Shown piece after piece: positions 17,427-25,338 of a stretch of 64,000 nt of DNA. How positions within the stretch are numbered: the stretch's first letter is position 1; each line of letters starts with the position of its first letter. Source of the DNA: an uncultured Eubacteriales bacterium (GTDB taxonomy: Bacteria > Bacillota > Clostridia > Oscillospirales > CAG-272); the NCBI GenBank assembly GCA_902491535.1, contig CABUHS010000007.1, positions 1 through 64,000 on the forward strand, read 5' to 3'. The notes under the pieces are model-generated. The model was not told the DNA's origin, ran no database searches, and was given only the letters and a program-made list of their open reading frames with translations. The position numbers were made by a program, and so were the translations under genes.

Positions 17427-17801
17427 TTACTGATAGATGATTTCACAATCCACAATTTCCATTGCTCGATTATAGATGTTATTCATCATTTGAATCCATA
17501 ATAATTGATTTTCTGCTTTAAGCTGTTCTGTTATGTTTTCTTTTTCAGCCATCTGCTTGAGTAGCCGAGAAAACATTTCTTTTGCCTGCTCGTCAATATT
17601 GGCAAGATAACTGTTAAGCCTTCCGCTTGTCAGCAAATTCATATACAACACCCTATGATTTTGCTGTAAGTAGCGTTTGTGTCGCTGCCCCCAAATGCCG
17701 ATAGGCTTATTTTCTTCGGCTGGTAGTGCAAGGTTAGGCAAGTAGTAATCCCCTTGTAATGTATAAGTACCACCCATCTGTTCAAATATTGTCTTTTCCA
17801 T
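17427..17801 (-). CDS. TnpV-family transposon-encoded protein
   Basis: A 124-residue protein starting at the ATG 17799-17801 (MEKTIFEQMGGTYTLQGDY). This is the usual start and sequence of TnpV-family proteins of Tn4451-like elements, which have been compared with excisionases. The conserved middle reads IGIWGQRHKRYLQQNH, followed by a helical segment. The longer frame to 17924 overlaps the upstream gene and has no RBS there, so it was not used. It marks the right part of the same element as the recombinase at 1-1593. The gap to the upstream small gene is 4 bp, so the two are coupled. Function in excision is inferred from family. Confidence 0.85.
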   Translation of the reverse strand: MEKTIFEQMGGTYTLQGDYYLPNLALPAEENKPIGIWGQRHKRYLQQNHRVLYMNLLTSGRLNSYLANIDEQAKEMFSRLLKQMAEKENITEQLKAENQLLWIQMMNNIYNRAMEIVDCEIIYQ

Positions 17802-17805
17802 AAAT

Positions 17806-17991
17806 TTAATCCTCCGTCTTTTTGATTTTGAATTTCTTAATTGGTGCTTTAGCGAATTTGACAATGAGTTCGTCAACCACATCAGTGTATCTTCCGTCGG
17901 CAATAAGTTTGTTTCGCAAACCATTCAGCGCATTTATAATGGTGCTGTATTCATAATCATCAATCGCTAAATAATACTTCTTCTCTCGCAT
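17806..17991 (-). CDS. small conserved companion of TnpV
   Basis: A 61-residue basic protein (KKYYLAIDDYEYSTIINALN, then a Lys-rich tail). Small proteins of this type commonly precede tnpV in clostridial elements. It has an SD (AGGAGG) just before the ATG. No known domain. It is the first gene of the two-gene unit. Confidence 0.7.
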   Translation of the reverse strand: MREKKYYLAIDDYEYSTIINALNGLRNKLIADGRYTDVVDELIVKFAKAPIKKFKIKKTED

Positions 17992-18321
17992 ATGCTGAGC
18001 CTCCTTTTTTGCCTATATTGTAGCAGGGGATTATCAAGAGGACGAATGTGCGATTTTGTTTTCAGCATAAAGAAAGACAGCGTGGAAAGCATTTCTGCTC
18101 TCACACGCTGTCTTTTCGCCTTTGCAACACCCATAAGTTTGTATTTTGATGTGTTTTCAAATTACTTCCTTATGTGGCGTTAGTATTAGAATATCTCTTT
18201 TTGTGAAGGGGCTATAAAAAAGATTTTTTGGGCTGTTTCGTGTAGGAGTTTGAACTCTCGCCGTGCAAGACTCGGAAACAAAGCAGCAACCTAAAATTCT
18301 TTTACTATTGGAGCTATAAAT
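17992..18321. other. non-coding stretch with perfect hairpin; probable right end of the element
   Basis: No gene is seen. A perfect 12-bp stem, AAAGACAGCGTG (18073-18084) and CACGCTGTCTTT (18104-18115), with a 19-nt loop could act as a terminator for the AraC-type gene on the minus strand. Because Tn4451-type recombinases leave only a GA dinucleotide duplication, the exact right boundary cannot be fixed by eye. The change from transposon genes to chromosomal genes occurs here. Confidence 0.45.
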
Positions 18322-19227
18322 CTATACGATCTTCTTTATCGGACGAAGAACCTGATAACCGATGGCTTCGGGATAATGTCTTTGATAGTCTTGACATTCG
18401 AACTCGTTCCATTCGTAACCGATCGTAGAGGGATCAAAATTCCACGCCAAATCCTCAACTCTTCTCATAACTTCGCTGTTTTCCGAAAAATATTCAAAGG
18501 GTGGATGATTAAATACAATATAATAACTTTCTGGTATAATGTCCGTAAGTACAAATCCTTCGGGTATAGGACCGGCGTAATTGGTATTTACACCAAGTCC
18601 GTAAAAGTATTTTCTTTCACCATTTGACCATTTCCACCCGGCAGTATGATTTGCAACAACTGGATGACAATCGGCAATGCTTTGCACAATTCCCGTTAGA
18701 AGATCACAGTCGTGTGCGGATCAGATAGGTCCTTTCGATGTTTCCGTATACTCATAACAGCCAAGATACCGATGTGCAGGGATAAATTCGATGCGATAAT
18801 TAGGAACAGTTAAATTACTCATTGCAATATCTCTTTGTTCAATATAATGAGAAGGTGTGATAACAATTTTTTTCATAGTCAAAAGTATTGGAATAGGTTT
18901 CTTTCTGTATGCAGCCGGTGCGCATCCGTATGCATTTGTAAAAGCCCTCGTCAGAGCTTGTTGCGATGAAAAACCATATTCAAATGCAATGTCTATTATC
19001 GGTATGTCTGTATCCCTCAGAGCAAAAGCGGCTAAACACAACCGTCTTCTTGCCATATACTCCTTGATTGTCATTCCGACAACACGGTGAAATTGCTCGG
19101 AACAATACCACGGTGAATATCCGACATGACATGCTATCTCGGTTAATGACGGATTTTCGATTGCATGGTTGTCAATCCAATCTATTAACTTTTGCACTGT
19201 GAAATACCATTCATACATAAGCGTCAT
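18322..19227 (-). pseudogene. AraC-type regulator with GyrI-like ligand domain, split by an in-frame TGA
   Basis: Two open frames are in the same reading frame, separated only by TGA at 18721-18723. The first (18724-19227) has two helix-turn-helix units (LTEIACHVGYSPWYCSEQFH and IIDIAFEYGFSSQQALTRAF), then the start of a second domain (MSNLTVPNYRIEFIPAHRYLG). After the stop the frame runs on with SAHDCDLLTGIVQSIADC and a GyrI-like effector-binding domain that ends at 18322. Intact relatives have both parts in one chain of about 300 residues. The stop falls near the start of the ligand domain. A truncated protein with the DNA-binding half may still be made. Sequencing error cannot be excluded. 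Confidence 0.8.
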
Positions 19228-19347
19228 CCTCCCTTCCGAACTAATTATATCATATACATTGATTCTGTTTCTTTACATGAATTGGGGGGTGTGTATGATT
19301 TCTATAATATAAAAACGACAAACTTCTGCTAAAGTTTGTCGTTTTTC

Positions 19348-19424
19348 TGGCGCACCCTGGGGGATTCGAACCCTCGACCTACTGCTTAGAAGGCAGTTGC
19401 TCTATCCGACTGAGCTAAGGGTGC
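19348..19424 (-). tRNA. tRNA-Arg (UCU)
   Basis: Cloverleaf on the minus strand with acceptor GCACCCT/AGGGTGC, discriminator G, TTCGAAT in the T-loop, anticodon TCT in the loop CTTCTAA, and an encoded CCA (19348-19350). Length 77 including CCA. It belongs to a three-tRNA cluster with Glu and Met. Confidence 0.95.
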
Positions 19425-19831
19425 AAAATATGCTGATACATGTTAAAATCAAAGCTGTTTAAATCTCAGTACAAGATATATATTATCATATTTTAAAACA
19501 TTTGTCAATAGACAGGACGCTTTTTTTGAAATTTTTCAACGTTTTCCGATAACTAAAGCAAACACGAATGTGACTGTCCAATTTCTGTATTCTTATATAC
19601 CGTCAATTGATATACCCATTAACAGAACAATTAAAACGGCATAACGCCTTAACTCCTGCGCCGTTTTCTGTAACAAAATAAGGACACTGATATTGTTTTG
19701 AAAATAATCACGGAGAATAAATAATTTTTATGTTATACATATATAACAAAACACCGACAAGAAAAATCAACCTTGCCGATGTTCAGTTGCATATCCGAAC
19801 TCAAAAATATTGCTTCCGGATTATACTATAT

Positions 19832-19906
19832 TGGTGACCCGTAGGGGAATCGAACCCCTGTTACTGCCGTGAAAGGGCGGTGTCTTAACCGCTTGACCAA
19901 CGGGCC
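19832..19906 (-). tRNA. tRNA-Glu (UUC)
   Basis: Minus-strand cloverleaf with acceptor GGCCCGT/ACGGGTC, discriminator A, anticodon TTC in the loop CTTTCAC, GTTCGATTC in the T-arm, and an encoded CCA (19832-19834). The 407-bp gap between this gene and the Arg tRNA holds no gene; only AT-rich spacer is seen. Confidence 0.95.
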
Positions 19907-19945
19907 GAATGTTCTGGCAAAGCAGAACTACAGACACTGTCTGTA

Positions 19946-20022
19946 TGGTAGCGGAAGTCGGATTTGAACCAACGACCTGCCGGGTATGAACCGGATGCTC
20001 TAGCCAGCTGAGCTATTCCGCC
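19946..20022 (-). tRNA. tRNA with CAU anticodon (Met)
   Basis: Minus-strand cloverleaf with acceptor GGCGGAA/TTCCGCT, discriminator A, anticodon CAT in the loop TTCATAC, and an encoded CCA. The first base pair is G-U, so it is not the standard initiator form. It is probably elongator Met; a tRNA-Ile2 that is modified to lysidine would look similar and cannot be ruled out by eye. Confidence 0.9.
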
Positions 20023-20062
20023 ATACAAATTATCAAAGCATTGAATAGCTCAATGCTTTGAT

Positions 20063-20091
20063 ATTATATCACACTTTTTCAATGTTGTCAA
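20063..20091 (-). promoter_or_regulatory. promoter of the tRNA cluster
   Basis: Minus strand: TTGACA (20086-20091), 17-bp spacer, TATAAT (20063-20068), a perfect consensus about 40 bp upstream of the Met tRNA. It probably drives all three tRNA genes. Confidence 0.85.
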
Positions 20092-20254
20092 TAGCTTTTT
20101 TATATTTTTTATAAATCATGTAATCAAACAATTTATGTCCTCCGAGCAGACAATATAGTGATTACCGCGCAGTCGGGAAACGGCAGAAATAACAGCTTCA
20201 ATCTGTATTCGTAAATGTCAGTCACGGAACACTTTTTTATGTAAAATTCCGCAG

Positions 20255-20283
20255 TTGACAATCGCGCCGCGTCATGGTATAAT
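20255..20283 (+). promoter_or_regulatory. promoter of the AraC-family gene
   Basis: TTGACA (20255-20260), 17-bp spacer, TATAAT (20278-20283), perfect consensus, giving a 5' leader of about 60 nt to the ATG at 20350. The remaining 20092-20254 holds no recognised feature. Confidence 0.85.
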
Positions 20284-20349
20284 TATATCAAAAATATATG
20301 ATGATTTTACCCAACTCGAAGATAATTCAAAAAGAAAGAAGATAATGTT

Positions 20350-21132
20350 ATGAACCTTGACAGTATCAAATTTCTGTCCGCAGGAAAATTTTCGACAGAT
20401 TCGGACACATGGATTCATCCGAAAATAAACTCACCCTTCTACGAGCTTATTTATGTCATCAAAGGAACACTTTGCATATGCGAGGACTACAGCGAATACA
20501 ACGTGACCGAAAACTCGGCCATATGGCTACAGAGCGATCATCTGCATTACGGTATCTCACCGACAGACAAGCCGCTTTCATTTATTCGTGTTATATTCTC
20601 ATCCGTGGATCGTGACAAATCACCTGACGACCGATGTATACATCTGCGCAGGCTGTCATGTCCTGAAAATCCCGATAAGTTCATTGCGCTGTGCGATTCA
20701 CTTATAGAAAATTCCAACGATCCAGAATATCCGCCATATTTCAGTGATTATATTGCCCGGCTGCTTCTGACCGAACTTGCCGTACACAGTACAGAATACG
20801 ACGGTACTGTAAACATTCAGCAAACGATAAGTAATTGGATAAAAAACGATGCGCCGTCTGATATAAGAGTCAGCGATGTAGCAAAGCATTTCGGATACAG
20901 TGAGGATCACATAACACGTATATTCAAAAGCTTTTATGCTAAAGGAATAAAAAGTTATATTGATGAAGTACGGATCTGCCGCATAAAACGCAATCTTCTT
21001 GAAAAGAACAAATCACTATCTGATATATCCGAAAAAAACGGATTTACAAATATGAATGCATTTTACAAATTTTTCAAATCGAATACCGGAATGACGGTAA
21101 GATTATTTCTCTCCCTTTATAAAGGATCATAA
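20350..21132 (+). CDS. AraC-family transcriptional regulator with cupin-like sensor domain
   Basis: A 260-residue AraC-type regulator. The N-terminal half (about 1-150) is a cupin/jelly-roll sensor (YELIYVIKGTLCICEDY, then NSAIWLQSDHLHYG). The C-terminal half has two helix-turn-helix units (IRVSDVAKHFGYSEDHITRI and LSDISEKNGFTNMNAFYKFF). Proteins of this layout usually sense a sugar or small ligand. It faces the ABC operon tail to tail with a shared terminator. No target operon is visible directly beside it in a divergent position, other than the tRNA cluster, so its regulon is unknown. Confidence 0.92.
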   Translation: MNLDSIKFLSAGKFSTDSDTWIHPKINSPFYELIYVIKGTLCICEDYSEYNVTENSAIWLQSDHLHYGISPTDKPLSFIRVIFSSVDRDKSPDDRCIHLRRLSCPENPDKFIALCDSLIENSNDPEYPPYFSDYIARLLLTELAVHSTEYDGTVNIQQTISNWIKNDAPSDIRVSDVAKHFGYSEDHITRIFKSFYAKGIKSYIDEVRICRIKRNLLEKNKSLSDISEKNGFTNMNAFYKFFKSNTGMTVRLFLSLYKGS

Positions 21133-21133
21133 A

Positions 21134-21167
21134 AACACCTCCGATTTTAAAATCGGAGGTGTTTTTT
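21134..21167. terminator. bidirectional intrinsic terminator
   Basis: A perfect 15-bp stem, AACACCTCCGATTTT with its complement, with TTTT on the plus side and TTTTT on the minus side. It ends the AraC gene (+) and the ABC operon (-). Confidence 0.9.
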
Positions 21168-21195
21168 GTGCGTTATTATACGAATATCAGCTATG

Positions 21196-21864
21196 TTATT
21201 TAAATCTCGTATACTTTTTATTCAGCACTGCACCGACTGCAACAAACACAGTCCCGACAATAAGCTGCGGAAGGCATATTTCCGTAAATACTCTGCGGCT
21301 CAGCAGATCTCCCGAGACAAAAAATACAAAGCTGTATTCAAAGTTTGATATAATTATCCCAAAAGCATAGAACAGATCTGCCATAAGTGTAAGCACAACC
21401 GAGCTTGTCAGATATATCAGAAAATATGTAAACCCGAAAAACATGAAGCATGCGCACGCTACCGTAATAAAATCATATATCAGATGAGGATATACAAAAT
21501 ACGCAAAGCCGGCAAACCACAAAAGTCCGTTGACCATAAATACTGCGAATACCGCAGCACTCAATCCGAGCTTGCATTTATGCCTTATAGCATACAAAAG
21601 TTCGTTTCCGTCGCTTTCCGCATACTCACGCAATACAAGTATCACCGACCACACCGAAAAAAAGGGGAACACAGCGCACGCGTTTGAAATAATTGCGGAG
21701 ATAAAAAGCGGACTGTCAATTCCAAACGCAAGATACGCATTGTAAACTAAAAGCGGGTAGATAATATTCACGGCAATAAACGGCACAAAGGCAAGAAACC
21801 TGATACTTTTAAGGTGCAGATGCACACTGGTAATAAAATTTTTCATATATTTTTCAACACGCAC
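21196..21864 (-). CDS. integral membrane protein, ABC-2-like subunit
   Basis: A 222-residue protein with about six hydrophobic helices (from VPFIAVNIIYPLLVYNAYLA to FVAVGAVLNKK) and no recognised soluble domain. Its start overlaps the ATPase gene by 22 nt, so it is a likely third component of the transporter rather than an independent protein. I do not recognise a named family; the layout fits an ABC-2-type permease partner. It is the last gene of the operon before the bidirectional terminator. Confidence 0.72.
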   Translation of the reverse strand: MRVEKYMKNFITSVHLHLKSIRFLAFVPFIAVNIIYPLLVYNAYLAFGIDSPLFISAIISNACAVFPFFSVWSVILVLREYAESDGNELLYAIRHKCKLGLSAAVFAVFMVNGLLWFAGFAYFVYPHLIYDFITVACACFMFFGFTYFLIYLTSSVVLTLMADLFYAFGIIISNFEYSFVFFVSGDLLSRRVFTEICLPQLIVGTVFVAVGAVLNKKYTRFK

Positions 21865-22688
21865 ATATAACCGTCTTCAAGTGTCGGTATCGCCGCCTCG
21901 CACATCTGGGGCACAGCTGATAAAATCCGCATTTTAACGCCGTTTTCTCCGTCCGTCTGATCCTGAATAACATATTCCCCGGATAAAGATTCGATATACT
22001 TTCCGTCAACGGTATATACCTTGCCTTCTGCTTTCCGACGAATCTCCTCGCAGCTTCCGGCAGCCGCAATGCAGCCGCCGTTCATGACAAGCACATGATC
22101 GCAAAGTGCTTCTATATCACTGACAATATGAGTTGAAATAATAACCGTTTTACCCTTTTTATTTTCGGATATGATCAATTTGAATCTGAGCCTTTCCTCG
22201 GGATCAAGTCCGGCGGTCGGTTCGTCAAAGATCATAATATCGGGATCGCCGAGAAAAGTCTGCGCTATGCCGAGACGGCGTATCATTCCGCCGGAAAGCG
22301 CGCGTACCTTGCTGTCTATCCGATCCGAAAGATTAACCATATCAACGCATCTTTCGACCTCCTCCATAGCCTTTTTCCCTGCGCATTCTTTCATATTTGC
22401 AAGCATAAGCATCATTTCACGGACGGTAAGCTCCTTGAAAAGTCCGAATTTCTGAGGAAGATACCCGACACGGGAGATAAAATCCTTTGATTTTTTCGTC
22501 GGAGTCCCGTCGCAGAGAATATCTCCAGAACTGCATTCAAGAAGTCCCGTCATGCATCTCATAAGCGTTGTTTTACCCGCACCGTTAGGTCCGAGAAGAC
22601 CGTAAACACCTTCATTAAACTCCTGTGTTATACCGTCAAGCACGGTCTTTTTTCTGAATTTTTTTGTAACACCCTGTATTTCAATCAT
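21843..22688 (-). CDS. ABC transporter ATP-binding protein (ABC-2 type)
   Basis: A 281-residue ATPase. Walker A GPNGAGKTTLMR is at about residues 34-45. The Q-loop is YLPQKFGLF, the signature is ALSGGMIRRLGIAQ, and Walker B is IMIFDEPTAGLDPEE. The H-loop is ISTHIVSD. The group is that of lantibiotic, multidrug and Na+ exporters. It overlaps both neighbours (the 647-residue membrane protein and the 222-residue protein), so the three form a coupled operon. A C-terminal domain of about 70 residues after the NBD is unassigned. Confidence 0.92.
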   Translation of the reverse strand: MIEIQGVTKKFRKKTVLDGITQEFNEGVYGLLGPNGAGKTTLMRCMTGLLECSSGDILCDGTPTKKSKDFISRVGYLPQKFGLFKELTVREMMLMLANMKECAGKKAMEEVERCVDMVNLSDRIDSKVRALSGGMIRRLGIAQTFLGDPDIMIFDEPTAGLDPEERLRFKLIISENKKGKTVIISTHIVSDIEALCDHVLVMNGGCIAAAGSCEEIRRKAEGKVYTVDGKYIESLSGEYVIQDQTDGENGVKMRILSAVPQMCEAAIPTLEDGYMCVLKNI

Positions 22689-24624
22689 CGAAGTTGCCTC
22701 CTGTTAATTCCGCCGCAGAGAGAAATTCTCCGACAGAGCGATTATCCCATCTGTCAGTTACATATATGTCAGCTGCATTCAGTATCGCTTCTTCACCGAT
22801 ACGATCGACAGCCTCCGTCAAGAGCATTGCATAACCCTTATCTCCGGTCAGATCAAACGCCGCGAGTTCTTTATCAAGAGCTGCATCAAAGGCTGCTTTT
22901 TCATTTCTGTACGCATATACAAGCTTGCGGAGCTTCTGCTTATGCGCTCTGCTAATACATGCAGTCCATTCATGCCAATATGTCCTCACCTGCAGGCTGA
23001 CAAGAGTACCGTCCGAATACATCACCCATGGACGGGACACTCCGTATGTCATGATCGGCATAATAACAATCCTTTTCAAGTCTTCATTATCCGTGCGGTA
23101 TTCGATAAAAGCATTCATTTCTTCATGCTTCGTACTGTCAGAAAACTGTTCCAAATCGGTATAAGGATAAGCGAGAGATATGCCGTTTACGGTATCCTCT
23201 TCCACAAATCCGGCTACAAATACACAGCCGTCGGACACTCCGGAAAAGGTGTTGTCTCCCGTCTTTTCAAGATTGGAAAACACCTCTTTTTTATATCCGA
23301 AATTCACATTGAAAATTGCATCGCGCTCGAGCAGTGACGTGGAAAAGCTCTGATTATCCACGTCAAAAACAGGTTTATATCCGCAATGCGGGAAGAACGG
23401 CACTCTGTCGAATAAAAACAGTCCCTGTGCATTTGCAAAGCAAAGCGGCGAGATTCCACTGTAGCTGAAGGTCAGCGACGTGACGGGAGAATCCCCCGCG
23501 GTCACCTCTACGTAATCTCCGTCATATTCAAAGCTGAGCTTTGCTCCGCTCTGATCGGTTATTTTGCTCACCTTATATCCGTGATAAAGTGTGAATTTAT
23601 ATACAGGAAGATCCGGTTCGGTAACATAAACCGTGACCTTTGCGTCGAGCATGTTTCTGACATTCAGTTCCATATCATACCGCTCTGCGGCAAAGCCTCC
23701 GTCCTCCTCCTTCTGCAGATGAGTCCAGTAGTACAGTACGTCGCCCGCAGGATTTCCCGCAGGATTTTCGCCGGCAAGCATCCTGTCCTGCGGAAAAACA
23801 TACACGACAGCGGACAGCACGCATACTGCAGAGAGCGCGGCAGTAGCTGTGCGTTTTATTACGCGTCTATTTTCAAATATCTTACGAAGAACCGGCAGCG
23901 CAAACAGCGCCGCGTAAAATATAGCCGCTGCAACAGTATACGGAAGCAGACTGTAACCAAAATGAAAACGCGGAATTTCATCTATATACCTCGGGATCGG
24001 GTTTGTGACCTCGTATATAGGATAGAAGTTGATATTATAAACATAATACATCATTGAAGCAAAAGATTCTGAAAGCGGAGAGACAAAAAACGCCGTCAGC
24101 GCCATGCACAAACATGCAGGCAGCCGCCTCATTTTCATCGCAATAAGCGTTCCGAGCAATATTGCAATTGCAGACATGCAAAAAATATAGAAAAAAATGC
24201 ACACGACAGAATATATCAGCACATCGGTATGTTCAAATTTAAGGACAAAATATGTGATCACATTATAGACCATAATTGTGAGTGTGATAATAAGATCAAC
24301 AATTCCGAATATCATCAGATGCTTACCAAAAAAGTCCGGCAAGCCTTTTTTTGTAGCGCGAAAACATTCCTCAAGCGAGCTTTGTCTGAGCTTATCGGCA
24401 AAATAATATGACGCAAATAAAAAGAAAATAAAGCAATAAAAGACCATCCTTATAGATATCTGCAGCATTGTAAATTCGCCCTCAATCGGATCGTAGGGAT
24501 AATTTATCAGATTATTTAAAACAAATATATGATAATAATTTATATAAATAAAAAATGCCGCTGTTATTAAAGGAAGAAAAATATCCTTAAAAAACAGCCG
24601 GACATACAAATTCTTACGTTTCAT
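22681..24624 (-). CDS. ABC-associated membrane protein with large extracytoplasmic beta-rich domain
   Basis: A 647-residue protein. Six or so hydrophobic helices occupy residues 1 to about 270. After a further helix (TATAALSAVCVLSAVVYVFP) a 370-residue extracytoplasmic part follows, with strand-rich segments (YDMELNVRNMLDAKVTVYV, FTLYHGYKVSKI). These recall the N-terminal beta domain of permease/M1-aminopeptidase fusions. No HExxH zinc motif is present, and the C-terminal segment is helical and charged, so it is not a functional M1 peptidase. It overlaps the ATPase start and probably forms the exporter core with it. The function is unknown; bacteriocin export or immunity is a possibility because a secreted peptide-like gene lies directly upstream. 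Confidence 0.72.
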   Translation of the reverse strand: MKRKNLYVRLFFKDIFLPLITAAFFIYINYYHIFVLNNLINYPYDPIEGEFTMLQISIRMVFYCFIFFLFASYYFADKLRQSSLEECFRATKKGLPDFFGKHLMIFGIVDLIITLTIMVYNVITYFVLKFEHTDVLIYSVVCIFFYIFCMSAIAILLGTLIAMKMRRLPACLCMALTAFFVSPLSESFASMMYYVYNINFYPIYEVTNPIPRYIDEIPRFHFGYSLLPYTVAAAIFYAALFALPVLRKIFENRRVIKRTATAALSAVCVLSAVVYVFPQDRMLAGENPAGNPAGDVLYYWTHLQKEEDGGFAAERYDMELNVRNMLDAKVTVYVTEPDLPVYKFTLYHGYKVSKITDQSGAKLSFEYDGDYVEVTAGDSPVTSLTFSYSGISPLCFANAQGLFLFDRVPFFPHCGYKPVFDVDNQSFSTSLLERDAIFNVNFGYKKEVFSNLEKTGDNTFSGVSDGCVFVAGFVEEDTVNGISLAYPYTDLEQFSDSTKHEEMNAFIEYRTDNEDLKRIVIMPIMTYGVSRPWVMYSDGTLVSLQVRTYWHEWTACISRAHKQKLRKLVYAYRNEKAAFDAALDKELAAFDLTGDKGYAMLLTEAVDRIGEEAILNAADIYVTDRWDNRSVGEFLSAAELTGGNFDD

Positions 24625-24651
24625 AGCAATTCTCCAGTAATGTCAATTTCC

Positions 24652-24675
24652 GGGCAGACCGTTCCCGGTCTGCCC
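24652..24675. terminator. hairpin between the secreted-protein gene and the ABC operon
   Basis: A perfect 10-bp stem, GGGCAGACCG-TTCC-CGGTCTGCCC, placed 18 bp after the stop of the secreted-protein gene. On the minus strand no T-run follows, so it may lower rather than stop transcription, as is common between a small secreted product and its transporter. Confidence 0.6.
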
Positions 24676-24693
24676 TTTCCGTAAGTTTAAACG

Positions 24694-25122
24694 TTATTTA
24701 TTTCTGAGATAGCCTGTTGCAGTACAACCCTTAGCAAGCCATCCTTGAACCTCAAGTCTGAGCCTCCACTCATGCGATTTCGCAAATTCATTGCTCTGAG
24801 TTTCCGGCAACTGCTTGCCGGGAGCAACAAGTATCTTGGCAATTTTATCCTCACACCATACTCCGTCATTCGGATTCCGATATTCTGTATCAAACCAAAC
24901 ATTGTGTGCAGAACCCGATGAGTTATTCCCCCACATGATCTTAAATCTTCCGGTACATGTTTCTGTTGAGTGAGTACTCGTTTCATTTGTGTGAAGATCA
25001 ACTTTTATTGCAAGATTTTAGTTATAGCTTTCATCTGCAAAAGAATTTACAGCAAGGAGTGATGTAGAGAGCGTTAATGCACAAAGCAGCGTAGAGATTT
25101 TTCTTTTAGTGTTGATTTTCAT
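24694..25122 (-). pseudogene. small secreted protein interrupted by an in-frame TAA
   Basis: Frame from the ATG at 25120-25122 (SD AGGAGG). A clear signal peptide (KINTKRKISTLLCALTLSTS, cut near SFA-DE) is followed after 34 codons by TAA (25018-25020). The same frame then continues for 107 codons to 24694: NLAIKVDLHTNETST, CTGRFKIMWGNNSSG, VWFDTEYRNPNDGVWCEDK, ending WLAKGCTATGYLRNK. The interruption is a substitution, not a frameshift, because frame and composition continue perfectly. The mature part is about 107 residues with three cysteines and many polar and aromatic residues. I do not recognise the family. Position ahead of an ABC operon suggests a secreted peptide or bacteriocin-like product. 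Either the gene is dead or the stop is a sequence error. Confidence 0.72.
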
Positions 25123-25160
25123 TTTACTTCCTCCTGTTAAATGTTTTTCAAAAAGTATTC

Positions 25161-25209
25161 ACAAACATGTTTGTACTTGTATAATACCATATATTTTCTC
25201 AAATGTCAA
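25161..25209 (-). promoter_or_regulatory. promoter of the secreted-protein/ABC operon with palindromic operator candidate
   Basis: Minus strand: TTGACA (25204-25209), 17-bp spacer, TATTAT (25181-25186). A perfect 14-bp palindrome, ACAAACATGTTTGT (25161-25174), lies just downstream of the expected start of transcription. A related half-site (AACATGTT) overlaps the -35 from upstream. This arrangement fits repression. Confidence 0.65.
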
Positions 25210-25285
25210 CATGTTTTTAATATTTGCACAAAAAATGTTTTAGAATGCAATTTTATTTGTGTAAAACTCAAATGACATCAAAATA

Positions 25286-25317
25286 AAAAGCTGAAAGGCG
25301 ATTGCCTTTCAGCTTTT
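25286..25317 (-). terminator. terminator of leuS
   Basis: A perfect 14-bp stem, AAAAGCTGAAAGGC-GATT-GCCTTTCAGCTTTT, 22 bp after the leuS stop; the minus strand carries the T-run in the stem end. Confidence 0.8.
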
Positions 25318-25338
25318 GTATTTTAGGCTGATATACTA

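Noticed and set aside
18721..18723. TGA read as tryptophan (alternative genetic code)
   Set aside because: Other genes in the window end at TGA and use TGG for Trp, so recoding of TGA is not plausible here.
24687..25001. Alternative frame covering the secreted-protein region
   Set aside because: It lacks the signal peptide and SD; the other frame, read through the TAA, has a coherent composition and a correct start.
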